Assembly: GCF_039634785.1 (NCBI RefSeq)
Contig: NZ_JBBIAB010000001.1
Location: forward strand, 248,001 to 312,000
Source: Tistrella mobilis
GTDB taxonomy: Bacteria; Pseudomonadota; Alphaproteobacteria; Tistrellales; Tistrellaceae
Direction of reading: 5' to 3'
Length of the DNA stretch: 64,000 bases
Every line of letters begins with the position of its first letter. The first letter of the stretch is position 1. Both the position numbers and the translations under genes were made by a program. This document shows positions 18,100 through 25,206 of this stretch, piece after piece. The notes under the pieces are model-generated. The model was given only the letters and a program-made list of their open reading frames with translations. It was not told the DNA's origin and ran no database searches.

Positions 18100-18115
18100 A
18101 CATGCCCGCACCCGC

Positions 18116-18205
18116 TCAGCCGGCGACGGCGCAGATGGTGGCGCAGCGCGCACCGGCGCGGCCGGCGATCTGCAGGGTCTTGCGGGCGCTGATCTTGATC
18201 GACAT
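18116..18205 (-). CDS. mbnA: methanobactin-like precursor peptide MbnA
   Basis: 29-codon gene, too short for standard ORF calling. The peptide begins MSIKIS and ends GRAGARCATICAVAG. This matches the MbnA pattern of a basic leader with a GRAxAR junction and a short core with two cysteines (Cys21, Cys25); Methylocystis SB2 MbnA ends GRASARCASTCAATNG (from memory). AAGGAGA lies seven bases before the ATG. It is followed directly by mbnB and mbnC. The predicted core is RCATICAVAG, in which Arg20-Cys21 and Ile24-Cys25 would become the two heterocycle/thioamide copper ligands. The residue before the second Cys is Ile, not the sulfated Thr of Methylocystis forms. Confidence 0.93.
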   Translation of the reverse strand: MSIKISARKTLQIAGRAGARCATICAVAG

Positions 18206-18373
18206 GAGAGCGTCTCCTTTTGACAATAATCATGGGGTCCGAATGATGTATTCATCCGGTCTTCACGTATGCATCAGGCCCATATCGGGCTTACGATGCT
18301 TTCAGGACTCTATGTTTATCCTGATGTTGAGTCGACTCGTATTTTCACCATACCGCGAGTCTTTAAATTTGAC
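18206..18373 (-). promoter_or_regulatory. AT-rich promoter region of mbnABC with clustered GANTC sites
   Basis: 168 bp between mbnH and mbnA, clearly lower in GC than its surroundings. GANTC words occur at 18306, 18329, 18334, 18357 and 18371. They form two adjacent 28-bp boxes, each starting GACTC and ending GAGTC (18306-18333, 18334-18361), joined by the palindrome GAGTCGACTC (18329-18338). A small GCCC/GGGC hairpin (18277-18289) lies nearer the start. No convincing sigma-70 hexamers were found. The boxes could bind a copper regulator or be methylation-sensitive. Confidence 0.6.
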
Positions 18374-19507
18374 TCAATCCTGGGGCGCGGCATGCCGTGG
18401 GTCGGTCAGAAACTGCGCATCGGTCAGGGTCTTCAGGAAGGCGACGATATCGGCGCGGTCGCGCGCATCCAGATCGATGCGCACGATCAGATCGCTCTTC
18501 CACGGATTGCGCCGGCCGTCGCCGGCATCGGCGCCGCCGGTGATCTGCCGGCCACCGGCGGCATAGATCTCCAGCACCTCTTCCAGCGTGCCCACGCTGC
18601 CGTCATGCATATAGGGGGCGGTCACCGCCACATTGCGCAGCGATGGCGCCCGAAAGGCGCCCATATCCCCGGCGCGGCCGGTCATCTCGATCAGCCCCCG
18701 ATCCGTGGCCGGATAGGCGCCGGCCCCGTCCAGGTCATAGAGCCCGGTGTTGTGGAAGACGCGGTCGACCACGCGGCTGCGCGCGTGCACCACCTGATCG
18801 TTGAAGTTGAAGCTGCCATGGCAGTGATGGCATTCGGCCTTTTCGCCGAAAAACAGGTCATGGCCGCGCCGTTCGGCCTCGGTAAAGCTCTCCTCGCCCG
18901 CCAGCCAGCGGTCGTAGCGCGACGAGAACGAGACCAGGCTGCGTTCGTAGGCGGCGATCGCGCGGATGATCGAGGTCAGGCTCACCGGCGCCGCCATCTC
19001 GGGGAAAGCGGTCCGGAAGGCCGCCACCATCTCCGGATCGGACCGGAAACGGTTCAGCACCGTCTCGCGATTGGCATCGGTCAGGCCCATCTCCACCGGA
19101 TCGGTGCCGAACAGCGGCACGGCCATCTGCGCTTCCAGCGTCACCAGCGCCGGGTTGGCCCAGGTCAGGCTGGCATTCCAGGCGACATTGGCCAGCCCCT
19201 GGGCATTGCGCCGCACCACGTCGCCCGTGGCACCCACCGGATGGGCGCGGCCATCGGCGAAGCCCAGCGCCTGGAGATGACAGCCCGAACAGGCGAGCCT
19301 GCCATTGCCCGACAGCCTGGGGTCGTGGAACAGCTGCCGGCCAAGGTCCACCTTGGCCGGGGTCATCGGATTGTCGGCCGGCACGCGCGGCGGCGGGACA
19401 TGGGCCGGCAGATCCCAGACCCAGCCCTCCGCGCGGGCGCCGCCAACCACCGCCAGCCAGGCCACCGCCAGCCAGACCATGGTCAGGGCCAGCAACCGCC
19501 GGATCAT
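18374..19507 (-). CDS. mbnH: dihaem enzyme MbnH (MauG/cytochrome c peroxidase family)
   Basis: 377-residue periplasmic protein. The signal peptide is residues 1-26 (cut near GGARA/EGW). Two c-type haem motifs, CSGCH (73-77) and CHHCH (226-230), define the bacterial dihaem peroxidase/MauG fold; NVAVTAPYMHDGSVGTLEEVL is typical of the C-terminal half. MbnH of methanotrophs converts a tryptophan in MbnP to kynurenine, and the two genes travel together. The start ATG overlaps the mbnP stop (ATGA), so a longer upstream reading is rejected. It ends 168 bp before mbnA. Confidence 0.92.
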   Translation of the reverse strand: MIRRLLALTMVWLAVAWLAVVGGARAEGWVWDLPAHVPPPRVPADNPMTPAKVDLGRQLFHDPRLSGNGRLACSGCHLQALGFADGRAHPVGATGDVVRRNAQGLANVAWNASLTWANPALVTLEAQMAVPLFGTDPVEMGLTDANRETVLNRFRSDPEMVAAFRTAFPEMAAPVSLTSIIRAIAAYERSLVSFSSRYDRWLAGEESFTEAERRGHDLFFGEKAECHHCHGSFNFNDQVVHARSRVVDRVFHNTGLYDLDGAGAYPATDRGLIEMTGRAGDMGAFRAPSLRNVAVTAPYMHDGSVGTLEEVLEIYAAGGRQITGGADAGDGRRNPWKSDLIVRIDLDARDRADIVAFLKTLTDAQFLTDPRHAAPQD

Positions 19508-20364
19508 TTCTCCACCACCCGAAAGGCGGTGGCGATGCCCCCGGCCAACCCCAGCCGTTCGAAAACCGCCGCACAATCGGCATCGTCGGGCGCGCTCATG
19601 CAGCCCACCGCCCCGCCCTGGTCGCGCGCAAGGTCGGTGGTGGCGAACAGCACCGCCAGATCCAGCACCACGCGCGCGCGGGCTGGGTCGAAGGGGGCCG
19701 TCACCACGCCCGGCCGGTTGGGCCGGTCGCAGCTGACGATCTCGCCGGTGACCGGATTGCCGGTGCAGCCGGTGGCGCCCAGATGCAGGAACCAGGTGCC
19801 GGCCCGGCCGCCATCCGGCCGTGCCACCCCGCCCTCGGGCACAAGTTCCAGCTTCACGTATTTGCGCCCGGCCTGCCATCCCCAGCCCATCGCCGCCAGA
19901 TCCAGCGGCGGCGGCGCCAGATCGGTGGCGGTATGGTTCAGCCGCTGTGGCACGCCCAGGGTGAAGGCCAACCGCCAGGGGCCGGCCCCGGCCCCGTCAT
20001 CCACCCGGCCGGTGACGCGGGTATTGGTCTCGGGCGTGCCCTCGCGGCACGCGCCGGTGGCGTCTTCGGCATCGATCAGGGCGACGCCGTCATGCTGCCA
20101 GAGCGTTTCGTCCAGCATGACCGGCCAGACTTTGCCGGCCGCATCGATCAGGGCCAGGTCGTGGACATAGACGCGGGCATCGCGCAGGCCGGCTGCAACC
20201 GCAGGCCTGCCCAGTGCCGCGGCAGGGGTGGCGCAGTCGACCGGCGCCGCCCCTGCAACGATGCCGAAGCCGATGGTGACGCTCCGCTCCGCCGCCAGGA
20301 CAGGCCCGGCGGCAAGCAGAAGCAGAAGGGTGGCGAGCAGAAGAGGGAAGCGGCAGGTCATCAT
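19504..20364 (-). CDS. mbnP: periplasmic copper-binding protein MbnP
   Basis: 286 residues with a signal peptide to about Ala24/Ala25. Belongs to the 'metallo-mystery pair, four-Cys motif' family: mature cysteines at 44, 106, 200, 212, 255 and 264, the KYVKLEL strand after MGWGWQAGR and WFLHLGATGC. Trp161, Trp163 and Trp191 are candidates for the tryptophan that MbnH oxidises to kynurenine in characterised MbnP. Follows the TonB receptor by 13 bp and overlaps mbnH. Probably handles copper released in the periplasm. Confidence 0.9.
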   Translation of the reverse strand: MMTCRFPLLLATLLLLLAAGPVLAAERSVTIGFGIVAGAAPVDCATPAAALGRPAVAAGLRDARVYVHDLALIDAAGKVWPVMLDETLWQHDGVALIDAEDATGACREGTPETNTRVTGRVDDGAGAGPWRLAFTLGVPQRLNHTATDLAPPPLDLAAMGWGWQAGRKYVKLELVPEGGVARPDGGRAGTWFLHLGATGCTGNPVTGEIVSCDRPNRPGVVTAPFDPARARVVLDLAVLFATTDLARDQGGAVGCMSAPDDADCAAVFERLGLAGGIATAFRVVEK

Positions 20365-20377
20365 CGGCCCCTCCGCC

Positions 20378-22432
20378 TCAGAACCGTGCGGTCAGGCGCA
20401 GATTGACGCTGCGGCCTTCCTCGTAGGCATAGGTCTCGGCCAGCGACTGGCGGTAGGTGACATAGGCCTCGTCGAAGAGGTTGGTCACCGCCACGTCCAG
20501 CCGGTACCAGTCGCGATCGAAGGCCACCCCCAGATCATGCACCGCATAGCCGCTGCGCCGGCGGAGCGGGGTCGAGTCGTAATCCTGGGCCGCCGCATAG
20601 ATGCCGGCATACCAGAGCCGCCAGTCCTGGTTCACCGCATAGCCGATCCCGGCCGCGACCTTGTCCGGCGGCGCATAGAGCTGGGCGCCGGTATCGGCAT
20701 CCTTGGACCGCAGCTTCGAATAGGCGAGCGAGACATCGACGGGTCCTGCCTGATAGCTGGCCTCGGCCTCGATGCCGCGGCGTTTCGCTTCCGCGACATT
20801 GCGACGCTGGAAGATCAGCCCGGTGCCCGAAAAGGGCGGCGTGCGGGTGAAGGTGCCGACCACCTGGCTGTCGATCAGGTCGTCGACCCGCTCGTGAAAC
20901 ACGGTCGCCTTGAAGCGCAGCGCATCGCCCGGCCAGGCCAGATCGTCGAAGGCGAGGGTGAAACCGGCTTCGGTGGTATGCGCGGTCTCGGGCTGAAGCT
21001 CGGGGTTGGGGATGAAGTTGAACAGCGCCCGGGTGGCGGTCAGGTTCGGATACATCTCGGCCAGGGTCGGCGCGCGGAAGGCCTCGCCATAGCCGACGAA
21101 CAGGCCCAGCACCGGGGTTGCCTGCCAGTGCAGCGCCACCTTGGGCGACAGCCGGTCGTGGGACGAGGATGCCTGGCCTTCCGGATCAATTTCATAGCGG
21201 TCGTGCCGCAGGGCCCCGATCAGGGTCCAGTCCTCGAAGATCGTCAGCTCGTCCTGGATGAAGACGCCGGTGGCGGTCAGATCGCCATCCGGCAGCACCA
21301 CATTCGCCGAACCCGCCGTCCGGTTGGTGTTGGTGTCGACATAATGGTCGACGCCATAGGTCAGCTTATGCGCCAGCGCCGCCCCGGTCTCGAACCGGCT
21401 GGTGTTCTGAAGCGACAGGCCGCGGGTCTCGGTTTCGGTCGAGGTGGCGTCGAAGGGCGGGGTTTCGCGGCTCGTCGTGTCGAAGCGCAGTTTCGTGTAA
21501 TAGAGCTGCAGGCTGCCGTCCAGCCAGCTGCGGTCCGCATCGGCGAAGGACCAGCGGCCGGAATACTGGTCCTGGCGACGCTCCAGCAGCTGCGCATAGG
21601 GGAAAAGGGCGCTGCCGCCGGGATTGTTCGGCCCGGTCAGATCATCGTCGAAGCGCTGATACGAGATGTCGATCCGATGGTCGGGGCCAAGGTCGAGCCC
21701 GCCCTTGAACAGGCCCGACAGCAGATCGCCTTCGTTCTGCAGCTTGTCGCCGGTGCCGGTGCGGATGTTGTCGGTGCTGCGATAGGTCAGTGCCGCCAGC
21801 AGGTCGCCATCCGTCGTGCGGGTGGTGCCGGCCACATGGCTCGAAAAGGCGTGATTGCCGCTCCGCCAGCCCAGGCTCGCCCGGCCGCCGGTGGTTTCCC
21901 CCGGTGCCAGCAGATCCTCGGGCTCCAGGGTGCGGATCGCCATCACGCCGCCCAGCCCGCCGCTGCCATAGCTGGCGGAAACCGGGCCGCGCACCACGTC
22001 GATGGCGCCGATCATGTCGGGATCGATCAGCAGCGGCGAGAACACGCCGCCCTCGTTGTTCCGCCGCACCCCGTCGACCGACAGGATGATCCGCGGGCCG
22101 ATGAAGCCGCGAATCGACGGGTTCTGCGCAGCAGGGCGCGGGCCGCCGCCCATGTCGACATTGGGCAGGCGGCGCAGGATGGTCAGATCGGCGGCCTGGG
22201 CATCATCCAGCGCCGTGCGGTCGATCTGGCTGACGGAGGCCGGCAGATCGAAGGCCGAGGCTTCGGTGCGGGTGGCGGTGACGGTGATCGCCTCAAGCCG
22301 GCTGACCGGAGCGGCGGTCTCTTCGGCAAGGGCAGGGGCGGGCTGGACGGCCACGCCCAGCAGAAGGGTGGCGGCAGTGGTGCCGGCAAGCGGCAGCCGG
22401 CCGCGCATCGAACATGCGGCGGGTCGGGTCAT
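20378..22432 (-). CDS. TonB-dependent outer-membrane receptor (probable copper-chelate uptake, MbnT role)
   Basis: 684 residues. A signal peptide of ~37 residues is followed by a plug with TonB-box-like ITVTATRTE near residue 50 (SVSQIDRTALDDAQAADLTILRRLPNVDM, IRGFIGPRIILSVDGVR) and a beta barrel ending in a C-terminal Phe (VNLRLTARF). The overall pattern resembles haem/haemoglobin-type receptors. It has no N-terminal signalling (STN) domain, unlike MbnT of classical methanotrophs as I recall them. Position just before mbnP-mbnH and near mbnABC suggests uptake of the copper-loaded peptide; haem or another chelate is the alternative. Confidence 0.85.
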   Translation of the reverse strand: MTRPAACSMRGRLPLAGTTAATLLLGVAVQPAPALAEETAAPVSRLEAITVTATRTEASAFDLPASVSQIDRTALDDAQAADLTILRRLPNVDMGGGPRPAAQNPSIRGFIGPRIILSVDGVRRNNEGGVFSPLLIDPDMIGAIDVVRGPVSASYGSGGLGGVMAIRTLEPEDLLAPGETTGGRASLGWRSGNHAFSSHVAGTTRTTDGDLLAALTYRSTDNIRTGTGDKLQNEGDLLSGLFKGGLDLGPDHRIDISYQRFDDDLTGPNNPGGSALFPYAQLLERRQDQYSGRWSFADADRSWLDGSLQLYYTKLRFDTTSRETPPFDATSTETETRGLSLQNTSRFETGAALAHKLTYGVDHYVDTNTNRTAGSANVVLPDGDLTATGVFIQDELTIFEDWTLIGALRHDRYEIDPEGQASSSHDRLSPKVALHWQATPVLGLFVGYGEAFRAPTLAEMYPNLTATRALFNFIPNPELQPETAHTTEAGFTLAFDDLAWPGDALRFKATVFHERVDDLIDSQVVGTFTRTPPFSGTGLIFQRRNVAEAKRRGIEAEASYQAGPVDVSLAYSKLRSKDADTGAQLYAPPDKVAAGIGYAVNQDWRLWYAGIYAAAQDYDSTPLRRRSGYAVHDLGVAFDRDWYRLDVAVTNLFDEAYVTYRQSLAETYAYEEGRSVNLRLTARF

Positions 22433-22569
22433 GGGGTGCGGATTCCGAAGGGCAGCGGGCGGCCGGCAGCCCGGGCGCGGCTTTGTGCGCAGCCCATGGG
22501 CCTGCCGGACCGGACGCCCCGTCCAGCCGCCAGGCAGGCGGCCGACAGGGGCGGCTCTTGGGGGTCGGA

Positions 22570-23022
22570 TCAGGCCCCGATCGGGGGTGCCCTGGCCTTC
22601 AGGGTGGCCAGATACCAGCCGGCCGCGATCAGCCCGCCGGGCAGGGGCGTGGCATCGTGAAGCCGCACCAGCCGGGGGGCCGGCGCCAGGATCGGCAGCG
22701 GCGGCGTGGAACTGCCCTGGACCAGCAGGCAGAGCGGGCAGTCATCGGCCGAAGGCAGCGCCTGATCGGGCCGGCCATCGGCATCCGTGTCTGCGGGCCG
22801 GTCGTCCCCGGCCTGATCGGCCAGAACCAGCCGCACGCCTTCGGCGGTGCAGATCGGCGTCAGCAGCCCGAAGGCCATGGCCGGGGCATAGACCGACCAG
22901 ATCATCATCTGGAACAGAAAGGCGAGCGCGCCCGCGAGCAACCCCGCCCGGCGCAGCCGCTCCCGAAGCCGCCGACGCGGCCCCGTGGTCCGATGAGGAT
23001 ATGACACCCGGCGATGCTGCAT
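22570..23022 (-). CDS. DUF2946-like protein, possible copper-related
   Basis: 150 residues with a basic N-terminus, one membrane or signal segment (~27-52), Cys58 in LLTPICTAEG, and CPLC at 95-98 in DDCPLCLLV, followed by a Pro-rich hydrophobic tail. This matches the DUF2946 layout of a short secreted or anchored protein with a CxxC that often precedes TonB receptors or copper genes. It is upstream of the receptor by 137 bp on the same strand and probably starts the uptake operon. Function unknown; metal binding is inferred from Cys positions and context. Confidence 0.75.
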   Translation of the reverse strand: MQHRRVSYPHRTTGPRRRLRERLRRAGLLAGALAFLFQMMIWSVYAPAMAFGLLTPICTAEGVRLVLADQAGDDRPADTDADGRPDQALPSADDCPLCLLVQGSSTPPLPILAPAPRLVRLHDATPLPGGLIAAGWYLATLKARAPPIGA

Positions 23023-23099
23023 CCGATGACGCTACACCGGCTCGCGTCCTGCGCACAGGGCTTTTGCATCATGCGACCCATCGTCGCAGACGGCGCCCC

Positions 23100-23624
23100 T
23101 CAGGTGGGCAGGCCCAGGCGGATACGCATGGCGGTTTCAGAGACCTCCAGCCGGGTCGCCAGATCGCGGATCTCCGTCACGCCCTCGCTGTTGAGTGCCC
23201 GGATCAACGGCCAGGGCATCAGCAGCTGCGCCGCGAAACGGTTGGCCTCGGTTTCGATCGCCCCTGAGAGATGGCTGCGATAGAAGGCATCGTCCTGAAC
23301 ACCTCCTGTGGCGACGTCCCGATGCAGCAGGAAATGCGCGATTTCATGGGCAATGGTGAAACGGCGGCGGACTTTGACATGCCGCGCATTGACCACGATC
23401 GCCCAGCCCGAGGGGCCGCCCCGTTCGGCATCCCGCACCAGCTTGCCCGAAAGCGACTCCGGCAAGGGCTCGGTCCAGACCCGCAGCCCAAGATCCCGTG
23501 CCAGCGCAACGATCTTGACCGGTGCCGACTGTTGATGGCGGGACACGACGTCGGGCACCGCCACGTCCGCAGTGACCGGCGCATCCAAGGCGGCAGGCCA
23601 CTCCCGCACGGCATCTTCAATCAT
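23100..23624 (-). CDS. ImmA/IrrE-family metallopeptidase
   Basis: 174 residues from ATG 23624. The zinc-protease motif HEIAHFLLH is at 93-101 (RRRFTIAHEIAHF), with a second acidic site in ETEANRFAAQLLMP, as in ImmA/IrrE proteins that cleave repressors. The C-terminal helices (EIRDLATRLEVSETAMRIRLG) resemble a substrate-recognition HTH. It overlaps the preceding membrane-protein gene by 8 bp (ATGATTGA), so the two form an operon. Unlike usual ImmA genes, no XRE repressor is adjacent. Confidence 0.85.
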   Translation of the reverse strand: MIEDAVREWPAALDAPVTADVAVPDVVSRHQQSAPVKIVALARDLGLRVWTEPLPESLSGKLVRDAERGGPSGWAIVVNARHVKVRRRFTIAHEIAHFLLHRDVATGGVQDDAFYRSHLSGAIETEANRFAAQLLMPWPLIRALNSEGVTEIRDLATRLEVSETAMRIRLGLPT

Positions 23625-23985
23625 CCGACGTGGTCTCCTGAGGTCCGGGCGCGCCCGGTCTCTGTTCTTCTGCGGCAACGACATTGGCCGAGGCAACCCC
23701 CGCGATTCCGCGGTCGATCAGAGCCGCCATGCGCGCCTGGAATTCGGGACCGTCAAGATAGGCCCTGACGGCGCTGCCCAGGGCCTTCTCGGCAACCATC
23801 TCCGCCTGGCGTGCCGCCTTGCGAGTAATATAGGTGGCACCGAACAGCGCCACCACCGCTATCAGAAGCGCCACCGCCCCAAGCACGATGGTCGCCGCGG
23901 TCATGACGATGGTGGCGGTCTCCACCGAACTGAACTGGGGTGCATTGCGCAGAACGGCGCCGGCAGCCGCCTCGATCGAGTCCAA
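23617..23985 (-). CDS. small membrane protein upstream of ImmA-like gene
   Basis: 122 residues from a TTG start with a very strong AGGGGGGAGG upstream. One transmembrane helix at ~27-52 (IVMTAATIVLGAVALLIAVVALFGATYI), then a basic, probably helical segment (TRKAARQAEMVAEKAL) and a soluble tail. No family recognised. Coupling to the ImmA-like protease suggests a membrane-linked regulatory partner. The 125 bp upstream are unusually AT-rich and probably hold the promoter. Confidence 0.6.
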   Translation of the reverse strand: MDSIEAAAGAVLRNAPQFSSVETATIVMTAATIVLGAVALLIAVVALFGATYITRKAARQAEMVAEKALGSAVRAYLDGPEFQARMAALIDRGIAGVASANVVAAEEQRPGAPGPQETTSDD

Positions 23986-24110
23986 GCTCGCCTCCCCCCT
24001 CAGGATCTACGAGAGGGCAGTTTCCGTGAACAGGTCGAGAACATCAAGTTCATTCGATGATATTCAACCGAAAGGTTTAATTTTTTGTTTATCAAATAAT
24101 TGGAGAGAGG

Positions 24111-25082
24111 CTACGCCGCCGACGGCGTGCTCCGCACCGCCCCCGGCGACTGCCCCGTCACCCGCTTGAACGCCCGGCTGAACGCCGCCTGCGAGGCATA
24201 GCCCAGCCGGTCGGCGACAATGTCGATCGGCAGCCGGTCGCGGCCGATCCAGCGGGTGGCGAGGCGCATGCGCAGGCCGGCCAGATAGCGCAGCGGCGTG
24301 GTGCCGGTGGCGGCCAGGAAGCGTTCGGCGAACACCGAGCGCGAGGCGCCGGCAAGGCCGGCCAGCTCCGCCACCGTCCAGTCGCGGCCGGGGTCGCGAT
24401 GCAGGGCCGCCAGCGCCCGGCCCAGGCGCGGATCGCGCAGCGCCTGCACCCAGCCCGAGGCTTCGCCGCAGCCGTTCTCCACCCAGCCGCGCAGGATCGA
24501 GGCCGCAACCACATCGGCCAGCCGCGCCAGGATGGCGGCAAAGCCGGCGCGTTCGGCGCAGGCCTCGCGCTCCATCGCTTCCAGCATCGGCAGGATTTCG
24601 GGCGTGCGGTCGATCAGGGTGGCGACCGGCATCACCTCGGGCATCAGCGCGACCAGCGGCTGCATGCCGCCCAGATCGAAGCTCATGCAGCCGCTGAACA
24701 CCACCGCGCCGGTCATGGGGCAGCACTCTGCATCGCAGGCGCGCACTGCCTCCACCTGCGCACAGAGCGTCCGGGCGGCGAAATCGTCGAGATCCTGTCC
24801 GGGCTGGCCGGGATCGGAGAGCAGGGCATGGATGCCGCCGCGGGGCAGCAGGGCCGCATCGCCGGGCCCCAGCCGCAGCAGCTCGCCCGACGGGCTGTGC
24901 AGGAAGACCTCGCCGCGCGCCACGAAGTGGAATTGTGCCCGCCCTTCATCAGAGGGGTCGTCCTCCCGCGGCCCGAACCGCACCCCGCGCGGGCGGGCGA
25001 TCTGGATCCGCCGATAGCGGATGCCGTCGAGCCGCATGCCCATCAGCAGCTCGCTCATCGGGTCGGACAGAGGTTCGGCCAT
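24111..25082 (-). CDS. AraC-family regulator with cupin domain
   Basis: 323 residues: an N-terminal AraC-type cupin (~15-210; GEVFLHSPSGELLRLGPGDAALLPRGGIHALL) with several cysteines (CDAECCPMTG), then a double helix-turn-helix (~225-320; TVAELAGLAGASRSVFAERFLAATGTTPLRYL, DIVADRLGYASQAAFSRAFKRVTG). Divergent to an MFS pump, which is its likely target. AraC-cupin regulators beside such pumps usually respond to small toxic compounds. It is followed by an AT-rich gap. Confidence 0.92.
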   Translation of the reverse strand: MAEPLSDPMSELLMGMRLDGIRYRRIQIARPRGVRFGPREDDPSDEGRAQFHFVARGEVFLHSPSGELLRLGPGDAALLPRGGIHALLSDPGQPGQDLDDFAARTLCAQVEAVRACDAECCPMTGAVVFSGCMSFDLGGMQPLVALMPEVMPVATLIDRTPEILPMLEAMEREACAERAGFAAILARLADVVAASILRGWVENGCGEASGWVQALRDPRLGRALAALHRDPGRDWTVAELAGLAGASRSVFAERFLAATGTTPLRYLAGLRMRLATRWIGRDRLPIDIVADRLGYASQAAFSRAFKRVTGQSPGAVRSTPSAA

Positions 25083-25093
25083 GGTTCCGGACT

Positions 25094-25103
25094 TTTGATC
25101 AAA
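25094..25103. promoter_or_regulatory. palindrome TTTGATCAAA in the AraC/MFS divergent gap
   Basis: Perfect 10-bp palindrome located 12 bp from the AraC start and 104 bp from the MFS start, flanked on both sides by TTCCGG. It is a plausible operator or part of the promoter for either gene; no clear -35/-10 pair was assigned. Confidence 0.35.
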
Positions 25104-25206
25104 GCTTCCGGATCAGATGGCATGGATCGTCCGGGGAGTCCAGCCTACCTTCCGCTCTCTTCCTCCAACCTCCCCCCTCTCCCCGCCTTCCGTCGACAAG
25201 GATCAG

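Noticed and set aside
18374-19879. 501-residue reading of MbnH with extended N-terminus
   Set aside because: The extension is out-of-frame mbnP sequence; ATG 19507 gives a clean signal peptide and ATGA coupling.
20228-22660. 810-residue plus-strand ORF opposite the TonB receptor
   Set aside because: No signal, domain or composition of a real protein; the minus strand has signal peptide, plug and barrel with C-terminal Phe.
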